A stretch of 64,000 nt of DNA. Source: SZUA-265 sp965651905. GTDB taxonomy: Bacteria > Myxococcota_A > Polyangia > Polyangiales > Polyangiaceae. Below, in pieces: positions 1-8,234 of the stretch. The notes under the pieces are model-generated. The model was not told the DNA's origin. It worked only from the letters and a program-made list of their open reading frames with translations, and did no database searches. The stretch spans positions 42,020 to 106,019 of the forward strand of contig CBFGUG010000019.1 of the NCBI GenBank assembly GCA_965651905.1. Reading direction: 5' to 3'. Each line of letters starts with the position of its first letter. Position 1 is the first letter of the stretch. The position numbers and the translations under genes were made by a program.

Positions 1-506
1 GCGATGGTTGCGACGCGCCGCCCGATGCTGCCCACGCCGACGATGCCGAACACTTTGCCGTGCAGTTCGTGAATGGGTGAGAGTGTATGACTGAAGTCTC
101 GTGCTCGTGACCACTCTCCGCTGGTCGCATAGGTCGAGTGCGCCGCGCAGCGATTGTTCAGCTCTAGCAACAGCGCGAACACGTGTTGCGCGACCGCGTC
201 GGTGCTGTACGCAGGAACGTTGCTGACCGCGATGCCCCGCCGAGCTGCACTCTCCAAGTCGACGACGTTGGTGCCCGTCGCCAGCACGCTGATGAAGCGC
301 AGGTGCGGCAGCTGTTCGAGCACGCCGTCGTCGAGCACTTCTTTGTTGGTGAGCACGATGTCGGCGTTCTTACAGTTCTCGACGAGTTTCGAGCCGCTGC
401 GCGCGTGAACCTGCAGCGCGCCGAGCTTTTCGAGCACTTCCCAGCTCAGGTCTCCCGGGTTGGCGGTGTGGCCGTCCGCCACTACGATATTCGGTCGAGC
501 GCTCAT
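1..506 (-). CDS. D-isomer-specific 2-hydroxyacid dehydrogenase (partial, C-terminus outside window)
   Basis: About 168 N-terminal residues are visible; the gene runs off the left edge. The translation has the catalytic-domain start of the NAD-dependent D-2-hydroxyacid dehydrogenases, including an ADIVLTNKEVLDD stretch and the conserved SVLATGTNVVD. The Rossmann-fold glycine motif VFGIVGVGSIGRR lies just before the edge, in HGKVFGIVGVGSIGRRVA. Family members reduce 2-oxoacids such as hydroxypyruvate or glyoxylate, or oxidise D-2-hydroxyacids, in the cytoplasm; the substrate cannot be told here, and the catalytic Arg, Glu and His lie outside the window. The ATG at 506 overlaps the stop of the upstream dihydrouridine synthase gene as ATGA (503-506), so the two are probably translationally coupled. 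Confidence 0.85.
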   Translation of the reverse strand, partial: MSARPNIVVADGHTANPGDLSWEVLEKLGALQVHARSGSKLVENCKNADIVLTNKEVLDDGVLEQLPHLRFISVLATGTNVVDLESAARRGIAVSNVPAYSTDAVAQHVFALLLELNNRCAAHSTYATSGEWSRARDFSHTLSPIHELHGKVFGIVGVGSIGRRVATI

Positions 507-1744
507 GCCGTGGCACTCAGCGTGATGGGGGAGGTTGCTGGGCTGGGGCCGAGCGCTTCCGAGTGACGTGTCAGCTCGTTCGAGCTGGCTACTCCATGCT
601 CGGGAGTGACGGCGCTACCCGAGCGCTCCAGCCCGAGTGAGCCGAAGGCGTCCATGTCGAGGCGTTCCTTCGGTAGTGAAGCGAGGTGTTGTTCACAATA
701 GGCCAGTACCTCGGCGGTGTCCTGCAGACGCAACACCGCTTTGCGAAACTCGCCGCCATCGCCCACCGCGCGCCCGATGTAGTTCAGTAGTTCTTTGATG
801 GGTCCGAGCACTCGCCCGTTCTTGCGAAAGCCAGTGATGTAGCGTTGGTGGGTGTCGTGGAGGTGTTCGACCAGGGCAGCGCCGTCGGGCGCGAACGGCT
901 CTCGCCCGGCACGCAGATCGGCGATCTGACGAAACAGCCAGGGGTTGCGCAAGCTGGGGCGGCCGATCATCACGGCGTCACAACCCGTTTCGGCCTGCAT
1001 GCGCAGGGCATCGGCTGCGTACCAGACGTCGCCATTGCCGATGACGGGGATCGACAGCGCTTGCTTGAGCCGTGCGATGATGCGCCAGTCGGCAACGCCC
1101 CGATAGAAGTCACACCGCCGCCTGGGGTGAACAGCGATGAAGTCCACGCCGCAGTCTTCGATCAACTTGGCGGTGGCGACGACGTCCGCCGCGTCGTCGA
1201 AGCCTGCCCGGATCTTGGCAGACAACAGGCCTGGCGTCGTGCGGCGCATGCCTTCGAGCACGCGTGCCAGCAAAGCGCGGTCCTTGAGCATGGCGGCGCC
1301 GACACCTTTTCGGACCACGCGCGGCATCGGGCATCCGAGATTGATGTCGATCACGTCAGCGCCCGCATCGCTCATGATCGCGGCAGCCTCAGCCATCTGC
1401 TGCTCGTCGTTGCCCATCACCTGGACACTGAGCGCGACGCCCGCGACCTTTTGTACGTGACGCGCCAGTTGCTTTTCGTTCGGTGTGTGATGCGTGATGC
1501 GGACGAACTCGGTGCACACCAAGTGCAGCTCCCCGCGTTCGCACATCAGCCGACGAAACTCGGGGTGGCTCACGCCCTCCATGGGCGCCAGTACACTAGG
1601 ACCGGAAAAGGGCCACGTCGTCGCAGCTCGCGGTCTAGTCGCAAGTCCACCCTCCACGCTTGGATCGAGCGCGGCGTTCGCGATCGTTCGCGGGTCGGCA
1701 TCGGATTCAGGTTGCGTGCTGGTCATGGCCTTCGGATCTCGCAT
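503..1744 (-). CDS. tRNA-dihydrouridine synthase family protein
   Basis: A 413-residue protein of the Dus family, FMN-dependent enzymes that reduce uridine to dihydrouridine in tRNA D-loops. The TIM-barrel start APMEGVSHPEFRRL lies near residue 53. It is followed by TEFVRITHH, the active-site motif DINLGCPMPRVVRKG with the catalytic Cys, SAKIRAGFDD, VHPRRR, VIGNGDV and VMIGRPSLRNPW, all in family order. The first 45 or so residues look unrelated to the family and the true start may be internal; an ATG at 1726 is an alternative. The TEFVR motif recalls DusC while the GCPMPR motif recalls DusB, so no subfamily symbol is given. It lies 12 bp from a divergent lipoprotein gene and is coupled to the downstream dehydrogenase. 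Confidence 0.9.
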   Translation of the reverse strand: MRDPKAMTSTQPESDADPRTIANAALDPSVEGGLATRPRAATTWPFSGPSVLAPMEGVSHPEFRRLMCERGELHLVCTEFVRITHHTPNEKQLARHVQKVAGVALSVQVMGNDEQQMAEAAAIMSDAGADVIDINLGCPMPRVVRKGVGAAMLKDRALLARVLEGMRRTTPGLLSAKIRAGFDDAADVVATAKLIEDCGVDFIAVHPRRRCDFYRGVADWRIIARLKQALSIPVIGNGDVWYAADALRMQAETGCDAVMIGRPSLRNPWLFRQIADLRAGREPFAPDGAALVEHLHDTHQRYITGFRKNGRVLGPIKELLNYIGRAVGDGGEFRKAVLRLQDTAEVLAYCEQHLASLPKERLDMDAFGSLGLERSGSAVTPEHGVASSNELTRHSEALGPSPATSPITLSATA

Positions 1745-1756
1745 ACACTTGGGGAC

Positions 1757-2122
1757 GTGCGTCGACTACCTCGTGTGATTGGGCTGACTTTCGTATGCGC
1801 GGGCGTTGTAGCTTGCAGCTCGGACTCACGCAACGAACCGCCTCCCGCAGAGATGTGTCGGCAGCTGGTTGCGGCCTGCGACGGTCTCGACACCGCGCTC
1901 ACGGACGACTGCTACGACGTCGGGGAGCGAGGGCTCGACGAGCCCAAACATCAAGACCAGTGTTTCGTGTTCTACGATGGCTGCATCGACGAGTGTAATT
2001 TCCGAGCCTACTGGGCGATGCCAGAGGACGTCGCATCCAGTAGCGATGGCGGGGATGCTGCCGCGCCGAGCATGAGTGACGCTGGCTCGACCGACGCGGC
2101 GCCTGCGGACGCCGCGGAGTGA
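1757..2122 (+). CDS. Small putative lipoprotein, function unknown
   Basis: A 121-residue protein. The GTG start at 1757 gives a short basic N-terminus (RRLPR), a hydrophobic stretch IGLTFVCAG and a lipobox VVAC with the Cys near residue 19, so it should be exported and lipid-anchored. The mature part has eight or so cysteines (CRQLVAACDGLD, DDCYD, CFVFYDGCIDEC), suggesting a small disulfide-bonded domain. An Asp/Ala/Ser-rich low-complexity tail follows. A longer open frame continues upstream to 845, but it is antisense to the dus gene and I reject it. I do not recognise a family. It is convergent with the ABC-F gene. Confidence 0.65.
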   Translation: MRRLPRVIGLTFVCAGVVACSSDSRNEPPPAEMCRQLVAACDGLDTALTDDCYDVGERGLDEPKHQDQCFVFYDGCIDECNFRAYWAMPEDVASSSDGGDAAAPSMSDAGSTDAAPADAAE

Positions 2123-2163
2123 GTGAACGCTGCGTGCGAAGGAGTGGCGGTGTGCCAACGCAC

Positions 2164-2202
2164 TGGGCCCCCACATTGGGCCCACACTTTGGGCTCCCAC
2201 GA
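2164..2202. repeat. Three 13-bp tandem units (TGGGCYCMCACNT type)
   Basis: Three consecutive 13-bp units, each starting TGGGC, occupy the 85-bp gap between the convergent lipoprotein and ABC-F genes. TGGGCCCA in the second unit is itself palindromic. It could act as a weak terminator or simply be a slippage product. Confidence 0.6.
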
Positions 2203-2207
2203 GCACG

Positions 2208-3827
2208 TCACCACGCGGGAGGCTTCTCGTACGTCTTGTGATCGAGCAAGAACTGGCCGTCGCTGAACTCGTCTGGACTGAGCTCACGCACGCCCTCGGG
2301 GGACATCTCGATGACTCGGCTGGCGACCTGCGACACCATTTGGCGGTCGTGGGTCACGAAGATGCACGTGCCTTCGAAACGTTCCAGCGCCTCGGTCAGT
2401 GAGCGAATCGCTTCCAAGTCGAGGTGGTTCGTCGGCTCATCGAGTAGCAGCACGTTGGGCTCGAGCAGCATCAACTTGGCCAGCAGCAGGCGAACGGTCT
2501 CGCCACCCGAGAGCACCTTGGTGGGCTTGAGGGGCTCGTCTTTCTTGAACAGCAAGCGTCCGAATAGAGCACGCAAGCCCTCTTCGTCGACCTTGTTGTT
2601 GAAGCTCCACAGCCAGTCGCGGGCGGTCTGATCCGACTTTTCGATGGCCTCCGAGTGCTCCTGCGGCATGTAACCGATCTGCGCCTCGTAACCCCATTCG
2701 ATTTCACCCGAATCGGGCTTGATCTCCTCCATGAGCAACCGCAGCAGGGTGGTCTTGCCGATGCCGTTGGGGCCCACCAGCGCGATCTTGTCGCCGCGGG
2801 CGACGCTCAGGTTGAAGTCGTTGCAGATTTGTTTGTCGTCGAACGACTTTTCGAGATTGACGACGTTGAGCACGTTCTTGCCGCTCTTGCGTTTCTGATC
2901 GAAGCGAATGAACGGACGCTGGATGTTGGAGCGCTTGAGATCCGACATCGCTTGCTTCTCGCGTTCGAGCTGCTTCTCGCGCGATTTCACCTGGCTGGCG
3001 CGTGAGCCCGCACGAAAGCGCTGCACGAAGCTCTGCAGGTCGGCGACCTTCTTCTGCTTGGCGGCATTGGCGAGCTCGAGGGACGTGCGCGCCTCGGCTT
3101 TGGCCGTCACCATGTCGTCGTAGTTGCCGTTGTAGACGATGATCGTCTCGTAATCGATGTCCGCGATCTTGGTGCAAACCTCGTTCAGAAAGTGACGGTC
3201 GTGGCTGATCACCACCAGCGCGCCCGCGTACGTTGCGAGAAACGACTCGAGCCAACGGATGCTGGCGATGTCCAAGGTGTTCGTCGGCTCGTCGAGCAGC
3301 AACGTGTCTGGGCTTCCGAACAGCGCCTGCGCCAAGAGCACGCGCACGCGGTCGCCGCCTTGGAGCACCTCCAGCTTGTGCTTGTGGACTGCGGCAGGGA
3401 TACCCAAACCTTCGAGTAGACCTTCGGCTTCGGTCTCGGCGGTGTAACCGTCTTCTTCGGCGATCACGACTTCGAGCTCGCCCAGGCGCATGCCGTCGGC
3501 GTCCGTCAGGTCGTCACCCTTGGCCAGCAGCATCTCTTTTTCGCTCAGGGCCTTCCACAGTTTCGGGTTGCCCATCATCACCACGTCGATGATGCGATCG
3601 TCGTTGTAGATTGAGTGGTCCTGCTTGAGCACGCCCAGCCGTCCGCGAACCGACGTGTGACCGCTGTTCGGTTCGAGCTCGCTCGAGATGATCTTCATGA
3701 ACGTCGACTTGCCCGAGCCGTTGGGGCCCGTGAGGCCGTAGCGCTCGCCGTCGTTGAAAGTCACGTTGACGTTGTCGAACAGAACCTTGGTTCCGAAGTT
3801 CATCGAGATGTCGTTGGCAGTCAGCAC
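2208..3827 (-). CDS. ABC-F family ATPase, YbiT-like
   Basis: A 539-residue soluble protein with two ABC ATPase domains and no membrane segments, as in ABC-F proteins that act on ribosomes. Domain 1 has Walker A GPNGSGKST, Walker B LLLDEPTNTLD and the H-loop HDRHF. Domain 2 has Walker A GPNGIGKTT, signature LSGGE, Walker B LLLDEPTNHLD and HDRQM. A charged linker with SFVQRFRAGSRASQVKSREK lies between them. Length, the RWLE after the first Walker B and the overall pattern resemble E. coli YbiT (about 530 residues) more than EttA or Uup. I chose the GTG at 3827 because a perfect AGGAGG lies 6 nt upstream (3834-3839 on the complementary strand); the open frame extends 104 codons further upstream but that stretch looks non-coding. 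Confidence 0.93.
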   Translation of the reverse strand: MLTANDISMNFGTKVLFDNVNVTFNDGERYGLTGPNGSGKSTFMKIISSELEPNSGHTSVRGRLGVLKQDHSIYNDDRIIDVVMMGNPKLWKALSEKEMLLAKGDDLTDADGMRLGELEVVIAEEDGYTAETEAEGLLEGLGIPAAVHKHKLEVLQGGDRVRVLLAQALFGSPDTLLLDEPTNTLDIASIRWLESFLATYAGALVVISHDRHFLNEVCTKIADIDYETIIVYNGNYDDMVTAKAEARTSLELANAAKQKKVADLQSFVQRFRAGSRASQVKSREKQLEREKQAMSDLKRSNIQRPFIRFDQKRKSGKNVLNVVNLEKSFDDKQICNDFNLSVARGDKIALVGPNGIGKTTLLRLLMEEIKPDSGEIEWGYEAQIGYMPQEHSEAIEKSDQTARDWLWSFNNKVDEEGLRALFGRLLFKKDEPLKPTKVLSGGETVRLLLAKLMLLEPNVLLLDEPTNHLDLEAIRSLTEALERFEGTCIFVTHDRQMVSQVASRVIEMSPEGVRELSPDEFSDGQFLLDHKTYEKPPAW

Positions 3828-4119
3828 AGTCGACCTCCTGGAAGTTTGAGTGGGGGCGGGTTCGTGGCGGGCAGCGTCTCGGGCCGCGCGACTGTCCAGC
3901 CTCGGGGGCGCGGAAGGTAGCAGAGCGTTTGCGAGCGAAAAGTCAAAACTCGGTCCGCGACTGGCCGAACGGGTTGGGCCGGCTGATCGCGATTGGCTCG
4001 GCGGCCGTCGACTCTGCTGTGCGGGGTGGTGGCGCTTTGGCGGGTCATGTGCGAAAAATGGGTCGGATGTGCTTGAAATCGGGTGTCGAGTAGCCGACAG
4101 CCGGCGGGTCTCGAGTGAG

Positions 4120-4968
4120 ATGAAAGAACCAAGGAACAAGGGCGGCGAGTCCGCTCCCGAGCAGCCACTGCCTCGGCACGCGCGCGTCTACGTTCCGCCG
4201 CATTCCATCCCGGAACAGCCAGAAGCCGCGACGATGGAGAATCAGACGATCCGGCTCGACCCGCGTGTCGACCCGCGTTTCGCACTGACGCGGGTCGACC
4301 AGCACACCATTCGCTCCAAACGACGGGTCTGGTGGGGGCTGTTCTTCGGCTCGGCCGCGGGCACCGTGCTCGGTTGTTTGATCTGGCTTGGTGTTCGATC
4401 AACGGCGCCCGCCGAGGCGCGTGGCACGGAGTCGAGCGCGCGCGCGACACTCGGCGCCAAGTCTGTCGACTGGGCATCGCTCAGCTCGGTGGACGAACAG
4501 TTGCGCGGGCAAGGCACGGCACACGACGCCGACGAGTCGGCGGCCAACGCGTCGATGTTGCCGTCCGCTACTGGTCTAGCGGACGCCGCAGCGCAAGGCG
4601 CTGATAGTGAGGACGACGACGATGGGCACGTCGAGGAGATCCTCGATGGTGAGCTCCAACCCGATGTTGCCGCGGCGACTGACGGGGTTCCAGCGACGGC
4701 GCTCCAAGCAGTTCCGCCCCCGCCAGTCGGTGGGCCGCTGGCTGCTGCCCGCCGCCCCGCGTCTGCGGACCGCCCCTCGGCGAACGCGGGGAGGGCGCGC
4801 ACGTCCCAACGCGGCCAAGCGGGCCCCAGCGCTTCGTCACGAGCCGCGGCCGCACCCAGCACGTCGACGACGACACCGACCCGCGCCGAAGTATCAACCG
4901 ACAAGCCAGAAACTCCCCAAAACCAGGTTTGGGTCAAGCCACAGGAACCGAAGGTCTGGCTGAAATGA
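4120..4968 (+). CDS. Single-pass membrane protein with Ala/Pro-rich tail, unknown function
   Basis: A 282-residue protein from the ATG at 4120. Residues 1-70 are polar and basic. A single transmembrane segment (WWGLFFGSAAGTVLGCLIWLG) lies near residues 71-91, followed by about 190 residues rich in Ala, Ser, Thr, Pro and acidic residues, with a run of five acidic residues (EDDDD). It ends in VWVKPQEPKVWLK, and such short Trp-containing tails recall the end of the Ser/Thr kinase at 29536 (NKWGF). No enzymatic motif is visible. Its stop overlaps the start of the TPR/PEGA-like gene (ATGA at 4965-4968), so the two are likely made together. The open frame begins at 3850, but that region is the divergent promoter side of the ABC-F gene. 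Confidence 0.65.
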   Translation: MKEPRNKGGESAPEQPLPRHARVYVPPHSIPEQPEAATMENQTIRLDPRVDPRFALTRVDQHTIRSKRRVWWGLFFGSAAGTVLGCLIWLGVRSTAPAEARGTESSARATLGAKSVDWASLSSVDEQLRGQGTAHDADESAANASMLPSATGLADAAAQGADSEDDDDGHVEEILDGELQPDVAAATDGVPATALQAVPPPPVGGPLAAARRPASADRPSANAGRARTSQRGQAGPSASSRAAAAPSTSTTTPTRAEVSTDKPETPQNQVWVKPQEPKVWLK

Positions 4969-5987
4969 CGTGGTGGGGGTGGGCCGACTGGGTGTCGGTC
5001 GTTCGAGCGCTGCTGGTCGTCGTGCTGGTGTCGACATGGGCGGCCGTGTCGTCCGCACAAGCGACATCGGCACAAGAGGCATTCGAACGCGGCACTCGCG
5101 CGTTCGAAACCGGGGACACGGAGGGCGCCCTCATCCACATGCGGTCTGCCTTCGAGTCGCTACCTAACTTTCGCACCGCGGCAGGACTCGGGCAGGTGGA
5201 GCTAGCACTCTCGCGCTTTCGCGACGCGGCGGAACACCTCGAGTTTTCGCTTCGGCGTTATCCAGCGACCGAACCTCCCGAGGGCAAAGGGCACATCATG
5301 CGTGGCCTGGCGGAAGCGCGAGAGCGCGTGGTGACGGTCGTCATCGAACACCAAGTTCCCGGCGTCGTGCTGCACATCGACGGGCAGGAGGTAGCGACGT
5401 TGCCCGTCCCTCACGACCTATTCGTCGATCCGGGGCAGCACACCTTCACGTTCGAGAAGCCTGGTTACCTGCCGCAGAGCACTACCCAGTACGTCCCCGC
5501 GGGGAGTCGCCACACCCTGCGCGTCAGCTTGACGGCGAAAGAGCCAGAGGTTGCACCGCCACCCGTTGCGTCAGCGGGCCCCGAACCCAGCGCGGCCGCG
5601 CCCGTGACGTTGATCACGGGCGGCGTGCTGACACTGGCTGCGTTGGGCACGGGCGTGGCTTTCCACTTCAGCGCCGAGTCGGCAGAGCAAGATGCGTCAG
5701 AGCTGCGCACTCGTCTGCGGTCGGCGGGAACCGATTGCGTTTCGGGGCAGATGGCGGCCGGATGCGCCAGTTTGAGCGAAACTCAACAGCGCGCCGCCGA
5801 TCGCCGCGCGGTGGCGAGCGCCAGCTTGATTGGAGCTGCTGCCGCATCGGTCGTCACGCTCAGCTTGTACTCCATCTTCGTACTCGGGGAGGCACCCGGC
5901 GACACACCAGAGCGCGAGCTCAGCGTCAGTGTGGCTCCAGGCTCTGACGTACGCAGTGGTTGGTTCGGTGTATCGGGAAGCTTTTAG
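4965..5987 (+). CDS. Exported TPR/PEGA-like protein with C-terminal membrane segments
   Basis: A 340-residue protein. An N-terminal signal peptide (VVRALLVVVLVSTWAAVSSAQA) precedes TPR-like helices (AFERGTRAFETGDTEGALIHMRSAFE). A PEGA-like beta domain around residues 125-190 includes PGVVLHIDGQEV, PVPHDLFVDPGQHTFTFEKPGY and a final LRVSLTAKE. Two hydrophobic stretches near residues 205-225 and 285-310 flank a segment with two cysteines. PEGA domains are surface or periplasmic beta modules common in Myxococcota. The same architecture occurs in the next gene and at 25819, so these are paralogues. The ATG overlaps the upstream stop. I infer an envelope role but cannot assign a ligand. Confidence 0.8.
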   Translation: MTWWGWADWVSVVRALLVVVLVSTWAAVSSAQATSAQEAFERGTRAFETGDTEGALIHMRSAFESLPNFRTAAGLGQVELALSRFRDAAEHLEFSLRRYPATEPPEGKGHIMRGLAEARERVVTVVIEHQVPGVVLHIDGQEVATLPVPHDLFVDPGQHTFTFEKPGYLPQSTTQYVPAGSRHTLRVSLTAKEPEVAPPPVASAGPEPSAAAPVTLITGGVLTLAALGTGVAFHFSAESAEQDASELRTRLRSAGTDCVSGQMAAGCASLSETQQRAADRRAVASASLIGAAAASVVTLSLYSIFVLGEAPGDTPERELSVSVAPGSDVRSGWFGVSGSF

Positions 5988-6005
5988 GACCGCTTTCGTC
6001 AGACC

Positions 6006-7070
6006 ATGGACAGGTTTCTCAAGTTTGCGCTCTCGCTGTTTACCCTCGTCTCTGTTCAGTTTGTCCAAATCGTGGGGATTTCGGCTCAGCCAACCGCTCC
6101 CGAAATGGCCGCCGCCCAGGAGTTGTTTCGCGAGGCACAACAGCACCAAGCCAACAAAGACTGGGCAGCCTGCGAAGCCGCCTTACAACGCGCGGTAGCC
6201 ATCCTGGAGACGCCGGGGTTGCGTTTTCACCTGGCGTTTTGCAAGGAGCAGCAGCACCGCTGGGTGGAGGCGTTGGTCGACTACCGCCGTGCGGGGGAGC
6301 TGGCGGCTCGGGGCGATTCGGCCACGGACGTTCAAGAGTTGTTGCCACCAGCCACCGCCCAACTCGAGCGGCTGACGCCCAAGCTCGAACTGGTCGTAGA
6401 AGAGCCGCCCGACGAGTTGGAACTCTTCATCGATGGCAAGCGCGTATCAGAAACCCTACTCGGTACGGCATTTCCCGTCGATCCGGGCGGACGTCGCATC
6501 GAAGTGAACGCTCCCGGGTACGAGCCGTTTTCGATCGTAGTGAACCTGTTGCCAGAAGAACGACGTCAAGTGCGAGTGGAACTCTCGCAGCACGAACCTG
6601 ATCCCGTCGTGACACAACCGCCTAAAGACCGTTCACCCAAAACCGCACCACGAAAGACTTCAGGGCTCAGCACTCAAGCCATCGTGTTGGCTGGAGAAGC
6701 GTTGCTGACAGTGGGCGCTCTGGCGGTGGGCGTTGGGTACAGTTACGAAGCGTCGTCCCGTGAACGTGTCCGCGACCAACTCGTGCGTGAGATCGGCGAT
6801 GTTTCTGGCTGCGCGCCAGGTCAGACGCCCCACGCCCTCTGTGCTTCGGTCGATAGGGCCAGCGCGGATGCTGACACAGCCCGGCAGTACGCGACGATCG
6901 GCTACGTCGGTGCGGGAGTAGGGGCCGCCGCCTTTCTCGCCACCTGGCTGCTTTGGCCGGACGACGACCAGCCAAACGACAAGCAGGCACGAACTGCAGG
7001 CCCAGGTTGGCAGTTGAATTGGAGCACGGACGCTTCGAGTACTTCAGTCAGCCTCAGCGGGCGTTTCTGA
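6006..7070 (+). CDS. Exported TPR/PEGA-like protein, paralogue of the upstream gene
   Basis: A 354-residue protein starting at the ATG 18 nt after the previous gene, so probably co-transcribed. A signal peptide ends near SAQP (residue 28). TPR-like helices follow (AQELFREAQQHQANKDWAACEAAL). A PEGA-like domain around residues 135-195 contains DELELFIDGKRV, FPVDPGGRRIEVNAPGYE and RRQVRVELS. A Pro/Lys-rich linker and two membrane segments near residues 220-240 and 295-315 enclose a loop with two cysteines, as in the 4965 gene. The end is an SVSLSGRF strand resembling the final residues of its paralogues (GVSGSF, GVSGAF). It is convergent with the 7090 regulator, 19 bp away. Confidence 0.8.
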   Translation: MDRFLKFALSLFTLVSVQFVQIVGISAQPTAPEMAAAQELFREAQQHQANKDWAACEAALQRAVAILETPGLRFHLAFCKEQQHRWVEALVDYRRAGELAARGDSATDVQELLPPATAQLERLTPKLELVVEEPPDELELFIDGKRVSETLLGTAFPVDPGGRRIEVNAPGYEPFSIVVNLLPEERRQVRVELSQHEPDPVVTQPPKDRSPKTAPRKTSGLSTQAIVLAGEALLTVGALAVGVGYSYEASSRERVRDQLVREIGDVSGCAPGQTPHALCASVDRASADADTARQYATIGYVGAGVGAAAFLATWLLWPDDDQPNDKQARTAGPGWQLNWSTDASSTSVSLSGRF

Positions 7071-7089
7071 TCTCCTGTTCATCCAAGCC

Positions 7090-8121
7090 CTACGTCGAAC
7101 CAACTCCGGGTTCGGAATTCGCGTCGCCAAAAGCGCCGCTCTCAGGTTCGGCCTTGGCATTGTGCTCCGACAGATCGAGTAACTGCACAGTCACCAGCGC
7201 TACCTTTTCCACTGGCTGTGACTGCGCCACGATCGTGCGGACTTCGTTGAAGTAGGCCTTTTGTAGTTCGCGCAGACGTTCCAGATCTTTCGCGGACACC
7301 CCAAACAGATTGTAGATCATGCCGCGGTCGCCCTGTTCGAAGCGTTTGAGCGCCACGCCACCCCACCAGGTCTTGAGTCTGCGCGCTTGTTTCAAGTCCT
7401 TGCGCGTATCCAGCGCGATGATCTCGGCGAGTTCCCAACGCTCTGGGCCGCGGCGGATCTGCCCAGTCGACTCCAGGAGCTTCAGGCAGCGGTCGACCTC
7501 CTCTGGGCTGATGCCGATCTTCGACGCCAACCACGCTGAGTCGTGATCGTTCTGGCTGCCGTAGTCGTGTAATTCCAACGCCCGCAGCACACCCTGGGTC
7601 CAGGGGGCTTCGTAGGCCATGTTGCGCGCCACTTGCATGGCCTCCCAGCGTGGCCGCAGCGAGGGCATCTCTCGTGGATCGACCAAGGTTTCGAGAAAGT
7701 CGACGAGTCGCAACGAGGAGCTCTCCACCAGCTCGAAAAAGTCCGGCAGCTTCGGTTCGGTTTCTGCCTTGAGCCAGCGCGCGATCGCGAACCGACTTTT
7801 GCCGCTGTAGCGGGCGAGGTCGACGATGCTGGTGTGCCCCTTCAGATCCGAGAGCAACTGAGCCACGCCGTCGGGCGTAGCGACGTCGATCTGACCCAGC
7901 CAGGCGGGACGCGCGGTGTAGAAGCGTCCGAGCGCTTCATCCAGGTCGATGCCGATCTTGCGGGCCGCCCACAGCGCTCTGGCCGCCGTCGGAAACCCGC
8001 GTTTCGATTCCCACGTGTAGACGACGTTGCTCTTGTACCCCAGGCGTCGACAGAACGCCGTCTGGGAGCGTTTGCCCCGCAGCGCCCTGAGGAACTCTGC
8101 CGCTAGCTGCTGATAGTCCAC
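7090..8121 (-). CDS. TIGR02147/DUF4423 family putative transcriptional regulator
   Basis: A 343-residue cytoplasmic protein. The N-terminus (QLAAEFLRALRGKRSQTAFCRRLGYKSN) reads as a helix-turn-helix of the XRE kind. A second HTH-like segment is seen near residues 95-120 (VDLARYSGKSRFAIARWLK). The C-terminal half has the DUF4423 pattern: DHDSAWLASKIGISPEEVDRCL as a winged helix, then YNLFGVSAKDLERLRELQK and VEKVALVTVQLLDLS. From memory, this family is common in Myxococcota, Bdellovibrionota and Fibrobacterota and its members are mostly uncharacterised. The start is a GTG. It is divergent from the 8235 lipoprotein gene, and the 113-bp gap contains the palindrome ACCTGGACAGGT, a possible autoregulatory site. 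Confidence 0.8.
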   Translation of the reverse strand: MDYQQLAAEFLRALRGKRSQTAFCRRLGYKSNVVYTWESKRGFPTAARALWAARKIGIDLDEALGRFYTARPAWLGQIDVATPDGVAQLLSDLKGHTSIVDLARYSGKSRFAIARWLKAETEPKLPDFFELVESSSLRLVDFLETLVDPREMPSLRPRWEAMQVARNMAYEAPWTQGVLRALELHDYGSQNDHDSAWLASKIGISPEEVDRCLKLLESTGQIRRGPERWELAEIIALDTRKDLKQARRLKTWWGGVALKRFEQGDRGMIYNLFGVSAKDLERLRELQKAYFNEVRTIVAQSQPVEKVALVTVQLLDLSEHNAKAEPESGAFGDANSEPGVGST

Positions 8122-8180
8122 GATCTATCGTACCTTTGCACATCCTATCGCGGATCAGCAGCAGGAAATGTGCAGTTCAG

Positions 8181-8192
8181 ACCTGGACAGGT
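8181..8192. promoter_or_regulatory. Candidate operator ACCTGGACAGGT
   Basis: An inverted repeat with 5-bp arms (ACCTG/CAGGT) and a 2-bp centre, in the divergent promoter region between the DUF4423 regulator (start 8121) and the lipoprotein (start 8235). The same sequence with one centre change occurs at 55270-55281 in the crtY/crtX divergent region. Confidence 0.45.
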
Positions 8193-8217
8193 GGGGGGCA
8201 ACTAGACAGACTCCACA

Positions 8218-8232
8218 CTAGGACTTACCTAG
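8218..8232. promoter_or_regulatory. Inverted repeat CTAGG-N5-CCTAG next to start codon
   Basis: Five-bp arms with a 5-bp centre end 2 nt before the ATG at 8235. The repeat would overlap the ribosome binding region, so it could be an operator or an mRNA hairpin. No good Shine-Dalgarno sequence is visible here. Confidence 0.3.
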
Positions 8233-8234
8233 AT

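Noticed and set aside
845..1756. Upstream extension of the lipoprotein frame
   Set aside because: It is antisense to the dihydrouridine synthase gene; the signal peptide and lipobox place the start at 1757.
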